NCBI GenBank assembly: GCA_030654835.1
Contig: JAURWS010000040.1
Location: 1-64,000 of the forward strand
Direction: 5' to 3'
Length of the DNA: 64,000 bases
Origin: Gammaproteobacteria bacterium
GTDB taxonomy: Bacteria > Pseudomonadota > Gammaproteobacteria > Pseudomonadales > Pseudohongiellaceae
Numbering within the stretch: the stretch's first letter is position 1; every line of letters starts with the position of its first letter. Shown piece after piece: positions 18,534 to 26,938 of this stretch. The notes under the pieces were generated by a model, which saw nothing but the letters and a program-made list of their open reading frames with translations, was not told where the DNA came from and did not search any database. The position numbers and the translations under genes are program-made.

Positions 18534-18669
18534 GGCGCGAGGTAGCAGGGGGCTTCAGCGACGGACCGCGCCCCTCCGGGGTGCCCTCTCTCAGCAAAAA
18601 GCCCAAGGTCTTTTTGCTGCGCTCGGCGCGGGTCTTTGATGTCGCTGAAGCCCCCTGCTACCTCGCGCC
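18534..18669. repeat. 29-base perfect inverted repeat with internal hairpin
   Basis: Arms 18534-18562 and 18641-18669 are exact reverse complements over 29 bases. The 78-base middle contains a second hairpin (AGCAAAAAG at 18593-18601 with CTTTTTGCT at 18610-18618). It begins 38 bases after the phosphofructokinase stop, so it may terminate that transcript, but the size and nesting suggest a repeat element. Confidence 0.88.
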
Positions 18670-18827
18670 ACCTCAGTAAATGCCATGCGAATGGAGTTGC
18701 AGATTCTACCGACAACGTCTGGAGGAAATGTGTCACTGGCCCCATTTCCTATGATGGTTTTACATTCCGTGCGGTGCAGCACCGTCGCCGGTGGGCGTGG
18801 GCAACGCCCCGGGATCTCGATAAATTT
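18657..18827 (+). repeat. repeat copy A of an imperfect direct repeat
   Basis: 18657-18779 matches 19411-19531, sharing CGCGCCACCTCA, TAAATGCCATGCGAA, CAGATTCTAC, GACAAC and GATGGTTTTA. 18780-18827 matches 19649-19695, sharing ACCGTCGCCGG and GGGCAACGCCCC. Copy B has an extra 117 bases between these two parts. Confidence 0.8.
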
Positions 18828-18965
18828 TGCTGCATTCCACTGTTAGGCGCCTAGTTGCAGCCATTTGGCGGCATAGTGGCGTACTGGTGGCGTGGTAAAA
18901 CCGCAGACATAAAGAGAAGACTTCCTCATATTGGTCCACTCAACCACATTGATAGGAGCTTGGAG

Positions 18966-19361
18966 ATGGAAATGCAAGTCAATGCGAGCCTTTTAAAACA
19001 GGAAAGAAGTAAGAGAGCCTGGAGCCAAGAGCATCTAGCCCAAGTCACTGGCTTAGGGTTGCGAACCGTTCAGCGAATAGAATCTTCCGGAATGGCTTCC
19101 AATGAGTCTATAGCGTCAATTGCAACCGTGTTTGAAATGACGGTCGCCCAATTCATGGTTGAAGCAACGATAGAGGCACGAAATGCTGCGGCGGGGCTTT
19201 TCCAGAAAAACAGGCTATGGATTACCTTGGCGATTGTAGTCGTAGCCCAAGTGGTATCGCCTCCACAACTCACCGTAGCTTTGGCATGTTTGTGGGTTTG
19301 GGTGGCTTTCGAACTAGGCTCATATTTTGTCAATAAAAGATCAAATCCAGAAAGCGCCTAA
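18966..19361 (+). CDS. XRE-family regulator with two membrane segments
   Basis: A 131-residue protein: an N-terminal Cro/C1-type helix-turn-helix (LLKQERSKRAWSQEHLAQVTGLGLRTVQRIESSG, residues about 9-42), then a C-terminal pair of hydrophobic segments (LWITLAIVVVAQVVS and LTVALACLWVWVAFELGSYF). The start at 18966 has AGGAG seven bases upstream. The gene is visibly richer in A and T than its neighbours, and it is enclosed by two copies of a non-coding repeat, both signs of acquisition. It may be a membrane-tethered DNA-binding protein; its target is unknown. Confidence 0.8.
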   Translation: MEMQVNASLLKQERSKRAWSQEHLAQVTGLGLRTVQRIESSGMASNESIASIATVFEMTVAQFMVEATIEARNAAAGLFQKNRLWITLAIVVVAQVVSPPQLTVALACLWVWVAFELGSYFVNKRSNPESA

Positions 19362-19696
19362 GACGGCGCCCAAGAGCGACAAAGTGAAGCTGTCATGCCT
19401 TGGCAGCGGCGTTACTTCGCGCCACCTCAATAAATGCCATGCGAACAGCGTGACAGATTCTACTGACAACATCTGAGGAAGTTTGTCCTGCCCCTTATCC
19501 CTCTGATGGTTTTAAATTCCGTGCGTTGCATCTGCCGAGCACAAGGGGTGTTGCCCATGCCCACCGGCGACAATCAAGGCCTGCGCCGAACGCAGCAAAA
19601 AGACCTTGGGCTTTTTGCGGAGAGAGGGTACCGCGGAGCGGCGCAGGACCGTCGCCGGAGGGCATGGGCAACGCCCCAGGATATCGATAGATTTCA
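19362..19696. other. non-coding stretch carrying repeat copy B
   Basis: No gene seen. The first 50 bases form an imperfect palindrome (CCAAG near 19370, CTTGG near 19400). Repeat copy B (19411-19695) fills the rest up to the stop codon of the TauE-like gene. Confidence 0.75.
19411..19695 (+). repeat. repeat copy B with internal palindromic insert
   Basis: Second copy of the repeat at 18657-18827. Its extra segment is framed by inverted arms 19547-19571 and 19651-19675 (23 of 25 bases complementary). It contains, in opposite orientation, a core at 19583-19652 that matches 18561-18629 at about 60 of 69 positions. Confidence 0.8.
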
Positions 19697-20569
19697 TTAT
19701 TCAGCCACAGCAAGCTTGGGTTTGCGGGCATCAATCACCAACTTCGCGGCCACGACGACGAGCAACAACCCCACCCCCAGAACCTGATTCAACTCCGGGA
19801 AAGCCAGCTTCTGGCCAACATACACCAGTATGAGCGCCAGTATGTTACGCACCCAATGCTCGCCCACAACGCCTGTCATATGGCTGCCGATCCAGATACC
19901 GGGTATGGAGCCAATCAACAGAGTCCCCAGCAGACTATAATCCACCGTACCCAGACTCGCGTGCCCAAGTCCGGCGACCAGGGTAAGCGGCACGGCATGT
20001 GCGACATCGGTACCGACAATCCTGTTGATATGAATCTTTGGGTAGAGCAACAACAATGCTGTCACACCGAGAGCACCCGCCCCTACCGAGGTCAACGTGA
20101 CGAGGAAGCCCAGCACCATTCCCAGAACCAGAGTCAGCACCGCGACGGCTCTTGGGCTCAAGCGGTTCTCATGATGCATGGACTTCACCAGCTCATGACG
20201 AAACAACACAGACAACGAGGTGAACAATAGCGCGATACCCAGCCAGAATTTTATATGATCAACCAGCTCACCAGAGGCCAGATCCATCTCGCCAAGGTAC
20301 AGTGTGGTGACAAAAGACACTGGCACACTCCCCGCCGCCAGTGTTGCAACGATGCGCCAGTCGATATTGCCAAGTTTACCGTGCGCGAAGATGCCAGCAG
20401 TCTTGGTGATACTGGCATAGAGTAGATCGGTGCCGACGGCGACCGCAGCTTTGACGTTGAAAAACAACAACAATATTGGAGTCATGAGGGATCCCCCTCC
20501 TACTCCCGTCAACCCCACCAGCCATCCGACGATGAAACCGGCAATGACGTAACCTGGCTCAAAAGACAT
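19697..20569 (-). CDS. TauE/SafE-family sulfite/sulfonate exporter
   Basis: An inner-membrane protein of 290 residues with about eight hydrophobic segments. The family motif VGWLVGLTGVGGGSLMTPILLLFF opens the protein, and its repeat counterpart VTLTSVGAGALGVTALLLLYP begins the second half. VGTDLLYASITKTAGIFAHGKLGNIDWRI is also typical. TauE/SafE members export sulfite, sulfoacetate or related organosulfur anions; the substrate here is not known. Its last codons run directly into repeat copy B. Confidence 0.9.
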   Translation of the reverse strand: MSFEPGYVIAGFIVGWLVGLTGVGGGSLMTPILLLFFNVKAAVAVGTDLLYASITKTAGIFAHGKLGNIDWRIVATLAAGSVPVSFVTTLYLGEMDLASGELVDHIKFWLGIALLFTSLSVLFRHELVKSMHHENRLSPRAVAVLTLVLGMVLGFLVTLTSVGAGALGVTALLLLYPKIHINRIVGTDVAHAVPLTLVAGLGHASLGTVDYSLLGTLLIGSIPGIWIGSHMTGVVGEHWVRNILALILVYVGQKLAFPELNQVLGVGLLLVVVAAKLVIDARKPKLAVAE

Positions 20570-20670
20570 AGTGCCTCTCCCAAAAGAGCGGGCACTATAT
20601 CAGCAGCCTTAGCACCAAACTAAAGGTTTAATGCTTTCATTTAGATTGTTTTGTTATAAAGATATGGAGA

Positions 20671-21309
20671 TCAGGGAGCCAGACGCTCCACCTTCCAGTG
20701 CTCGCCCGCCTGCAGCGTGTACTCGAAGCGATCGTGCAGCCGATGCTGGCCTCCTTGCCAGAACTCGATCTGATGAGGCCGCACGCGATAGCCACCCCAG
20801 AACTCGGGCAATGGAATCTCGCCTTGCTCGAACTTGCGGCTGATGGCATCGAACTGCTGCAACAGCACCTCTTTGGAGGCCAGTGGACGACTCTGTGCGG
20901 AAGCCCAGGCGGCCAGCTGACTCTCGCGGGGACGGGACAGGAAATACTGCAAGGATTCGGCGGCACTCACTTTCTCGACCAGTCCACAGATCTCCACCTG
21001 CCGCTCTATAGCATGCCATGGGAAGTGCAGACTGATTTTGGTGTTGCAGCTGATCTCGCGCGCCTTGCGGCTCTCGTAGTTGGTGAAGAACGTGAAGCCC
21101 TTGTCATCAACTGCCTTGAGCAACACGATGCGCTGACTCGGTTGCCCATCACGCGCGACAGTGGCAACCGTCATGGCGTTGGCGTCGGGCAGCCCCATAT
21201 CGATCGCTTCCTGCATCCAGCGTGCAAACAACTCAAGGGGGTTCTCGGTGAGATCATCGTGGTGCAGTCCACCCTTGAGATACTCACGACGTATTGCTTT
21301 GAAATCCAT
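20671..21309 (-). CDS. pdxH: pyridoxamine 5'-phosphate oxidase
   Basis: Oxidises pyridoxine or pyridoxamine 5'-phosphate to PLP with FMN. The 212-residue protein matches PdxH throughout: REYLKGGLHHDDLTENPLELFARWMQEA, MTVATVARDGQPSQRIVLLKAVDDKGFTFFTNYESRKAREI, SRPRESQLAAWASAQS, and the closing PEFWGGYRVRPHQIEFWQGGQHRLHDRFEY with substrate-binding Arg and His. The start at 21309 gives the usual length. pdxJ, an earlier step of the same pathway, is about 6 kb away. Confidence 0.96.
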   Translation of the reverse strand: MDFKAIRREYLKGGLHHDDLTENPLELFARWMQEAIDMGLPDANAMTVATVARDGQPSQRIVLLKAVDDKGFTFFTNYESRKAREISCNTKISLHFPWHAIERQVEICGLVEKVSAAESLQYFLSRPRESQLAAWASAQSRPLASKEVLLQQFDAISRKFEQGEIPLPEFWGGYRVRPHQIEFWQGGQHRLHDRFEYTLQAGEHWKVERLAP

Positions 21310-21338
21310 GCTGCTCAATCCTTGCCGGTAATTACGTT

Positions 21339-21953
21339 CTAGCGCACGAACTCGCCGTATTCCCAAACCTGCTCACGAATCGTACCGCGAGGATAGTAGA
21401 AGGTGCCTGGCCCGTGCTTGTCGTTGGCGAAGAATCCGCCAACGTACTTCTGACCGTCCGGCCATCGGTAAGTTCCTTGTCCGTGGAAGAAGTCACCCCG
21501 GAAATCTCCGGTGTAATTCTCGACATTCTCGGAAAGCCAGTACTCCGTGTACTTGTTCTCTGCCCAGTCCTGCAAACCAAAGAAGTAAGAGCCACGACCA
21601 TGGCGCTCGTTGTCTTTCCACTCCCCGATGTAGAGCTCGGACTTGCCATTGAAGTAGGTGCCACGTCCACTCTTTATTCCCGCTTCCCAGTTACCGTCGT
21701 AATAGGCGCGCTCCGTGTACGACACCAGCTCAGTCAATTTGCCGCTACCGTGATACAGGCCTTCTTTGAAATTGCCCCGATAAGTGTTGGTGCCCAGTGT
21801 CGTTTTTATTTCCAGCGTGCCATAACCATTCGCGCAATCGCCATAGATGCACTGTCGGCTGAGCTCTCGCACCTCCTGATCAGTAGCGGCGATTTGCGCA
21901 TGCACTGCACTGCTTAACAGCACGACGAACAATGTGGCAATAATTCTCTTCAT
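21339..21953 (-). CDS. secreted MORN-repeat protein
   Basis: A 204-residue exported protein with signal peptide MKRIIATLFVVLLSSAVHAQ and a GAGGAG ribosome-binding site six bases before the ATG. After a cysteine-containing segment (RQCIYGDCANGYG) there are at least five MORN repeats of the form YxGxWxxxxxHGxGxY: YRGNFKEGLYHGSGKL, YDGNWEAGIKSGRGTY, YIGEWKDNERHGRGSY, YTGDFRGDFFHGQGTY and YVGGFFANDKHGPGTF. MORN sheets in bacteria are thought to bind lipids, peptidoglycan or proteins. No enzyme domain is present, so a structural or binding role in the periplasm is likely. Confidence 0.88.
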   Translation of the reverse strand: MKRIIATLFVVLLSSAVHAQIAATDQEVRELSRQCIYGDCANGYGTLEIKTTLGTNTYRGNFKEGLYHGSGKLTELVSYTERAYYDGNWEAGIKSGRGTYFNGKSELYIGEWKDNERHGRGSYFFGLQDWAENKYTEYWLSENVENYTGDFRGDFFHGQGTYRWPDGQKYVGGFFANDKHGPGTFYYPRGTIREQVWEYGEFVR

Positions 21954-22015
21954 GATGATCTCCTCAATACTCGATCAAAACTCTTCAATCGAAAAGTTCG
22001 TCAATAAATCACTCG

Positions 22016-24721
22016 TCAACCGATATGACGCAGCACGGTCAGCGGACTGGTGTTGACCACCTTGCGCGTCGCCATCACACCGAGCAGTGCTATCACCAGC
22101 ATCCCCAGCACAGGCCCTGCAAGCCAAACCCAGTAGTGCAATGCGAATTCCTGCTGGAACACGCGCGTCTGCAGATAGTAAAGGCTCGCCTCCGCCCCGA
22201 CCGTGGCGATGACGCCAGCGACAAGGCCAATCGTCGCAAACTCGATGAACAGACTGCTCAGGATCAGTTTGCGGCCTGCGCCAAGTGTACGCAGGATGGC
22301 GTTCTCACGGAAGCGTTCATCCAGCGTCGCAGTCACGCAGGCCAGCATCACCAGCGCCCCGCAGGCGAGCACCAGGAAGGCAATCAGCTCAATGGCCGAG
22401 GTCACTTGCGCGATGATGGTCTGGATCTGTTCGATCAAGGCGTCGATCTCAAGGACGACGATGGTCGGGAACAACGCCAGCAAACCGTTGATCAGCGCCT
22501 TCTGCTCCTGCTCCATCAGCGCGGTAGACAGATAGGTGCCGCCGAGCCCTGCCAGCGTTCCCGGCGAGAAGATCACGAAGAAATTCGGCTGCATGTTGTC
22601 CCAGCGCACGGTGCGCAGGCTCTGCACCCGTGCCTCGATCAGGCGCCCCTGACCGACATCGAACTCGATGAGATCACCGAGCGCAGCACCGAGACGCTCC
22701 GCGTAATCCTGTTCCAGCGAGACAAAGCCGGGCTGTGGATTCTCACTCCACCACTCCCCCTCTACCACCTGATTGTCCTTCGGCAGCTCACTCGTCCAGG
22801 TGACCTGGCGGTTGCTGACGCGCTGCGGCCCGCCCTGACGCTCACCGTCTGCACGATCTGCCCCATCGGCTCCATCCGCTGCAGCAACCCCATCGGCATC
22901 AGCAGCCTCAAAATCCTGATCCGCGTCGCCAGAGCCAGCACTGCGTTCGGTCACATTGCTCTGCTCATCATCGTCGTCCCAGCGTGGATTGGGCACTTCG
23001 CCATTGATGCGCGTGATGCCCGCACTCATCATCGGGAAGAACTGGTTCGGCTCGACGCCATTCTCCCTGAAGAACGCCTCGATGCCCGCAACCTGTGGCT
23101 CGGTCACATTCATCAGAAAGTGATTGGGTGTATTCTCTGGCAACTGCGCCTGCCAGTCGGCGATCAGATCGGTGCGCAAGAGCGTCAGGATCAACAGCGA
23201 CATGATGGTCAGAGAGAACACCAGCACCTGCAGGATATTCTGCTTGCGGCGACGCCTCGTGGCCGACATGGCAAGCTTCCAGGCACTGCCCGCCTTCATG
23301 CCGACGCTGTTGCTGGAATGCAGCAACAGCCAGGAGATCCCCGACAGCACCAGCACCACGCCCGCCACTGCCAGCACGATGATGCTGGTGAGCAGCACGT
23401 CCTGGCTGTACCAGAGCATCAGCACCAGCGAACCGGCCAGCCCGATCCCATAAGGCAGGCGAGCGCTCAGGCTGTTATCGTCCAGATCCTTGCGCAACAC
23501 GCGTAGCGGCGAAGTCTTGTGCAGCGCCAACAGCGGCGGCAGAGCGAAGGAAAGCAGACAGATGATCGCCGTCGTCGAACCGATGATATAGGGAGTGATG
23601 CCGGCTGGCGGCAAGGTGATCGGAATCACCGAAGCGAGCGCCTGCAGGATCAGCGCATGAATCGCCCAGCCCAGCACCGAGCCGACCACGATAGCAATCA
23701 CACACAACACAATCTGGATACTGAGATAGATCGACATGATCTGGGACGACGTACAACCGAGCGTCTTGAGAATGGCCACGTAGTCGAAATGCCGCTCACT
23801 GTAGCGCCGCGCAGTCAGCGCAATCGCCACGCCAGCCAGCAGCACCGCGAACAGGCTGCCGAGCAGCAAGAAGCTCTCGGCCTTGTTGAGGGCGTCGGCC
23901 ACCTCGGCGCTCTCGTCGCGCACATCCCGCAGGCGGAACTCCCCTGCGGTGCGCTCATCGAGCCAGACGCCATACTCCTCCAGCGCCGTCTCGTCTCCGG
24001 CAAACAAGTAGCGATAGCTCACCCGGCTGCCCACCTGAATCACCCGGGTAGCGGGGACATCGGCGAGATTGAGCATGAGACGTGGCCCGGCGTTGTCCAT
24101 CATGCCGCCTTGCTGGCGGTCCGGCTCCTGCACGATGATGCGAGTCACGCGCAGCGCCGCTTCGCCCACATACACCGTGTCACCAATCTGCGCACCGAGC
24201 GCAGGCATTACCCGCGACTCCACCCAGACTTCCCCGGCAGGAGGACCACCGGCAATGGGCGCTCCGAGCGTAAAGGGCTGATCGGCCACCAGCAATTGAC
24301 CACGCAACGGATAGGCATCGCTGACCGCTTTCGCGGACACGAGCACATTGCCGTTATCCGAGAACACCATGGAGCCAAAGGACACCGTTTCGGCCGTGCG
24401 CAGGCTGCGGCTACGGGCCTCATCGAACCACTCGGCAGGCGCCGCAGTGCGTCCACTCAGGACACGGTCCGCCGCCAGCATGTTGGCGGATTCCACCAGC
24501 AGTGCCTGCTCCAGCCGATCCGTAAACAGGGCGATGCCGGTGACCGAGGTGACAGCCATCACCAGCGCCAGCAACAGCAGGCGCAATTCCCCACCCTGCC
24601 AATCCCGCCAGAGCAGACGTAAAGACAAGCGCAGCAGTGTCGCCAGCTGCAGTGGCTCGACGCGGACCTCGGCCTGTGGGCTCTCGTTCGTGCCGGGCAC
24701 GACATCCTGAACGCTAGGCAT
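22016..24721 (-). CDS. ybbP: YbbP-type ABC transporter permease (FtsX family)
   Basis: The membrane subunit of a type VII ABC system, 901 residues, with about ten hydrophobic segments: one near the N-terminus, a central FtsX-like core (LLLGSLFAVLLAGVAIALTARRY onward) and a matching C-terminal core (ITSAIELIAFLVLACGALVMLACVTATLDERFRENAILRTLGA). Large periplasmic domains lie between. The second one contains an unusual acidic, Asp/Ala-rich stretch (about residues 580-630). E. coli YbbAP sits beside tesA, as here, and is thought to extract hydrophobic compounds or lipids. Its start overlaps the end of ybbA by eight bases. Confidence 0.9.
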   Translation of the reverse strand: MPSVQDVVPGTNESPQAEVRVEPLQLATLLRLSLRLLWRDWQGGELRLLLLALVMAVTSVTGIALFTDRLEQALLVESANMLAADRVLSGRTAAPAEWFDEARSRSLRTAETVSFGSMVFSDNGNVLVSAKAVSDAYPLRGQLLVADQPFTLGAPIAGGPPAGEVWVESRVMPALGAQIGDTVYVGEAALRVTRIIVQEPDRQQGGMMDNAGPRLMLNLADVPATRVIQVGSRVSYRYLFAGDETALEEYGVWLDERTAGEFRLRDVRDESAEVADALNKAESFLLLGSLFAVLLAGVAIALTARRYSERHFDYVAILKTLGCTSSQIMSIYLSIQIVLCVIAIVVGSVLGWAIHALILQALASVIPITLPPAGITPYIIGSTTAIICLLSFALPPLLALHKTSPLRVLRKDLDDNSLSARLPYGIGLAGSLVLMLWYSQDVLLTSIIVLAVAGVVLVLSGISWLLLHSSNSVGMKAGSAWKLAMSATRRRRKQNILQVLVFSLTIMSLLILTLLRTDLIADWQAQLPENTPNHFLMNVTEPQVAGIEAFFRENGVEPNQFFPMMSAGITRINGEVPNPRWDDDDEQSNVTERSAGSGDADQDFEAADADGVAAADGADGADRADGERQGGPQRVSNRQVTWTSELPKDNQVVEGEWWSENPQPGFVSLEQDYAERLGAALGDLIEFDVGQGRLIEARVQSLRTVRWDNMQPNFFVIFSPGTLAGLGGTYLSTALMEQEQKALINGLLALFPTIVVLEIDALIEQIQTIIAQVTSAIELIAFLVLACGALVMLACVTATLDERFRENAILRTLGAGRKLILSSLFIEFATIGLVAGVIATVGAEASLYYLQTRVFQQEFALHYWVWLAGPVLGMLVIALLGVMATRKVVNTSPLTVLRHIG

Positions 24722-25424
24722 GGACGCTGCCTTCAGCCACGAGAGTGGCGGCAGTATTGAGTTCGTCGCTCACGACTTCGCCCGCCACCAGCCGAATAGT
24801 GCGGTGGCACTTACGCGCCAAGCGCTCATCGTGCGTCACCAATACCAGTGTGGTCGCGTACTCCTTGTTGAGGGAAAACAGCAGATCGATGACCTTGGCG
24901 CCGGTCGCGCTGTCCAGGTTGCCGGTCGGTTCATCGGCGAAGAGGATGCGCGCCTCCGAGGCGAAGGCACGGGCAATCGCGACGCGCTGCTGCTCACCGC
25001 CGGAAAGCTGATTGGGATAGTGATGGCAGCGTTCACCCAAGCCTACTCGCCTCAGCAACTGGGTGGCCTTCTCGCGGGCATTGCGATCGTTCTTGAGCTC
25101 GATGGGCAGCATGACATTCTCCAGCGCCGTCAGGCTCGGGAGCAGCTGAAAGGACTGGAACACGAAGCCGACCAGCTGACCACGCAGCACCGCGCGCTGT
25201 TCCTCGTCGAGGGCCGCGAGACGATTGCCATTGAGAATGACGTCTCCGGAACTGGCGGTGTCCAGACCAGCCATCAGGCCCAGCAAAGTGGACTTGCCGG
25301 AGCCGGAGACGCCCACAATCGCGACAGTCTCCGCCATATTCACGGCGAGAGAGATTCCCTTGAGGATCACCAGCTCGCCTTCACTGGTAGTCACGCGTTT
25401 TACGAGGTTTTCAATTCTTATCAT
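24714..25424 (-). CDS. ybbA: YbbA-type ABC transporter ATP-binding protein
   Basis: The ATPase subunit partnering the downstream permease, 236 residues. It shows Walker A GVSGSGKST (38-46), the Q-loop FVFQSFQLLPSLTALENVMLP, signature LSGGEQQRVAIARAFA, Walker B ILFADEPTGNLD and the H-loop LVLVTHDERLARKCHRTIRL. This is the LolD/MacB-like subgroup, which powers mechanotransmission rather than classical import. It is translationally coupled to ybbP and divergent from the tesA-like gene. Confidence 0.93.
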   Translation of the reverse strand: MIRIENLVKRVTTSEGELVILKGISLAVNMAETVAIVGVSGSGKSTLLGLMAGLDTASSGDVILNGNRLAALDEEQRAVLRGQLVGFVFQSFQLLPSLTALENVMLPIELKNDRNAREKATQLLRRVGLGERCHHYPNQLSGGEQQRVAIARAFASEARILFADEPTGNLDSATGAKVIDLLFSLNKEYATTLVLVTHDERLARKCHRTIRLVAGEVVSDELNTAATLVAEGSVHA

Positions 25425-25602
25425 GGATACTTACCTGGTCGCCTTGTTCCCGAGTCATTCTGCTGATTGTCCTGAATACGCACGCGAAGCGCAAACCGGT
25501 TCATCTGACCCGTCTCGGAATGTTGCTTCAGTCGCCGCAAACTGGCCCGCGAGCAGCAGCATTGAATAACCCGGTGGGAACGATTAAATTGGCCTCTCGC
25601 CC

Positions 25603-26307
25603 ATGCGCCTGTATATGACAAGTCGACACATGACCGGTATTTCTGCAAGACATATCCTGCCACGCCAGCTGTTCAGTGCCATATTGATCCTGTGCAGCCT
25701 GCTGCTGTTTGTGGTGCCCACGCACGCACAGGACGACACTCCGGTGTTGCTGGTGTTCGGCGATAGCCTCAGCGCGGGTTATCGAATGAATGAAGAAGAG
25801 GGCTGGGTGGCACTGCTGGCAGCAAGACTGGCCGAGGAAAGCACGAACTTTCGTGTCGTTAACGCGAGTGTCAGTGGCGAAACGACCGACGGCGGGCTGG
25901 CACGTCTGCCTGCTGCACTGGCCACCCACAAACCGACCATTGTGATTCTTGAGCTGGGTGGCAATGACGGACTGCGCGGCCTGCCAGTAGCGAATATCAA
26001 ACAGAACCTGATGCAAATGGTCACGCTGAGTCAGGCGGCCGGGGCAAAGGTGATTCTGGCTGGCATTCAGATTCCCCCCAACTATGGGCCGCGCTACACA
26101 GGTCCGTTCACGAGTCAGTACCAGGAGATCGCCGAGGACATGAACCTGCCATTGATCCCCTTCCTGATCGATGGCATTCCCCAGCAGCCCGAGCTGATGC
26201 AGGACGACGGCATCCATCCGCGTGCGGAAGCCCAAGGCCTGGTACTGGAGAATGTCTTGCCGGTGTTGACGCCGGTGCTGAACGAGACCGGCGCCGCCAA
26301 CAGCTGA
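25603..26307 (+). CDS. tesA: TesA-type SGNH esterase/thioesterase
   Basis: A periplasmic lysophospholipase/arylesterase-type enzyme of 234 residues. After a signal peptide (hydrophobic FSAILILCSLLLFVVPTHAQ) come the SGNH blocks: GDSLSAGY with nucleophile Ser55, VSGETTDGG, ELGGNDGLRG with the oxyanion Asn, and DDGIHPRAEAQ with the Asp-His pair. The start is uncertain: ATGs at 25603, 25615 and 25630 are all possible and none has a strong ribosome-binding site. Divergence from ybbA-ybbP repeats the arrangement in E. coli. Confidence 0.9.
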   Translation: MRLYMTSRHMTGISARHILPRQLFSAILILCSLLLFVVPTHAQDDTPVLLVFGDSLSAGYRMNEEEGWVALLAARLAEESTNFRVVNASVSGETTDGGLARLPAALATHKPTIVILELGGNDGLRGLPVANIKQNLMQMVTLSQAAGAKVILAGIQIPPNYGPRYTGPFTSQYQEIAEDMNLPLIPFLIDGIPQQPELMQDDGIHPRAEAQGLVLENVLPVLTPVLNETGAANS

Positions 26308-26322
26308 CGACAACCCTGCGCC

Positions 26323-26721
26323 TCACTGCTCGAAACAGATCTCGATGTTGTCGGTATCATCGACAGTGAAGCCGTGACTCCGATACCACTTCTTCAGAAG
26401 CTCCGTCTCCCCTTTTGCCTCGCCGTAAAGTCGGCTGATGCGATGCGACCTGCAGAACTCCAGCACCTCATCCAGCAGTGCTGTGCCAACACCCATGGTC
26501 CGGTAGTTCTGCGCCACGGCTATATTGCGCAGACAATAGCTGACGCCCGGCCCTGAGGTATCGTAGGAAGTGGGGATATTGCGACGCTGCCCGGAGGGGC
26601 GGCTCAGTTCGGCAAAAGCAATGGAGGTGGGGCCGCTGTAAACCCGGAAGAACAACTGCTCCGACAAACCACGAGGCGGAACGATCTGCAGGTCCGGAAC
26701 CGGACATTTTAATTTTGTCAT
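26323..26721 (-). CDS. GNAT-family N-acetyltransferase
   Basis: A 132-residue protein with the acetyl-CoA-binding pattern of the GNAT fold: YCLRNIAVAQNYRTMGVGTALLDEVLEFC (motif A, with the R-x-x-G-x-G/A loop in altered form RTMGVG) and KWYRSHGFTVDDTDNIEICFE (motif B). The acceptor substrate cannot be inferred. It converges on the tesA-like gene with a 15-base gap. The 217 bases beyond its start, up to 26938, hold no gene that I can support. Confidence 0.82.
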   Translation of the reverse strand: MTKLKCPVPDLQIVPPRGLSEQLFFRVYSGPTSIAFAELSRPSGQRRNIPTSYDTSGPGVSYCLRNIAVAQNYRTMGVGTALLDEVLEFCRSHRISRLYGEAKGETELLKKWYRSHGFTVDDTDNIEICFEQ

Positions 26722-26938
26722 GCTGTACTGATTACCAAAGGCTTCTGTTAGCTCCAGCGCCGCTCACAAATCGATCAACTTCAGAGTGTGCTTTGCCTTG
26801 CCTGGCAATCGGACCAACCAAAACTAATCTGACTAGAAAAAAAAGTCTAGGGAAATCTGTGCTTTAGCCAACTTTCAACCCACTTCAGGAAGCACCTGCC
26901 AGAGATTCCCCCCATGGCAGTGGGACTAGCGTGTGGTG

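Larger units (their letters stand above)
18496..18965. other. non-coding stretch with palindromes and repeats
   Basis: No convincing gene. It holds the 29-base perfect inverted repeat at 18534-18669, then repeat copy A (18657-18827), then about 140 bases that carry GTTAGGC at 18842 and the ribosome-binding site (AGGAG, 18954-18958) of the XRE gene. Confidence 0.8.

Noticed and set aside
18496..18860. Several small open frames across the repeat island
   Set aside because: They run across palindromes, differ between the two repeat copies and lack ribosome-binding sites, so they are not genes.
22025..23506. Long open frame on the plus strand opposite ybbP
   Set aside because: It is Gln/His/Arg-rich, has no recognisable motif, and mirrors the codon structure of the real permease gene in GC-rich DNA.
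26832..26856. A-rich stretch between GACT and AGTC near 26.8 kb as a terminator
   Set aside because: The stem would be only four bases and the A-run lies in the loop, so no stable hairpin forms.
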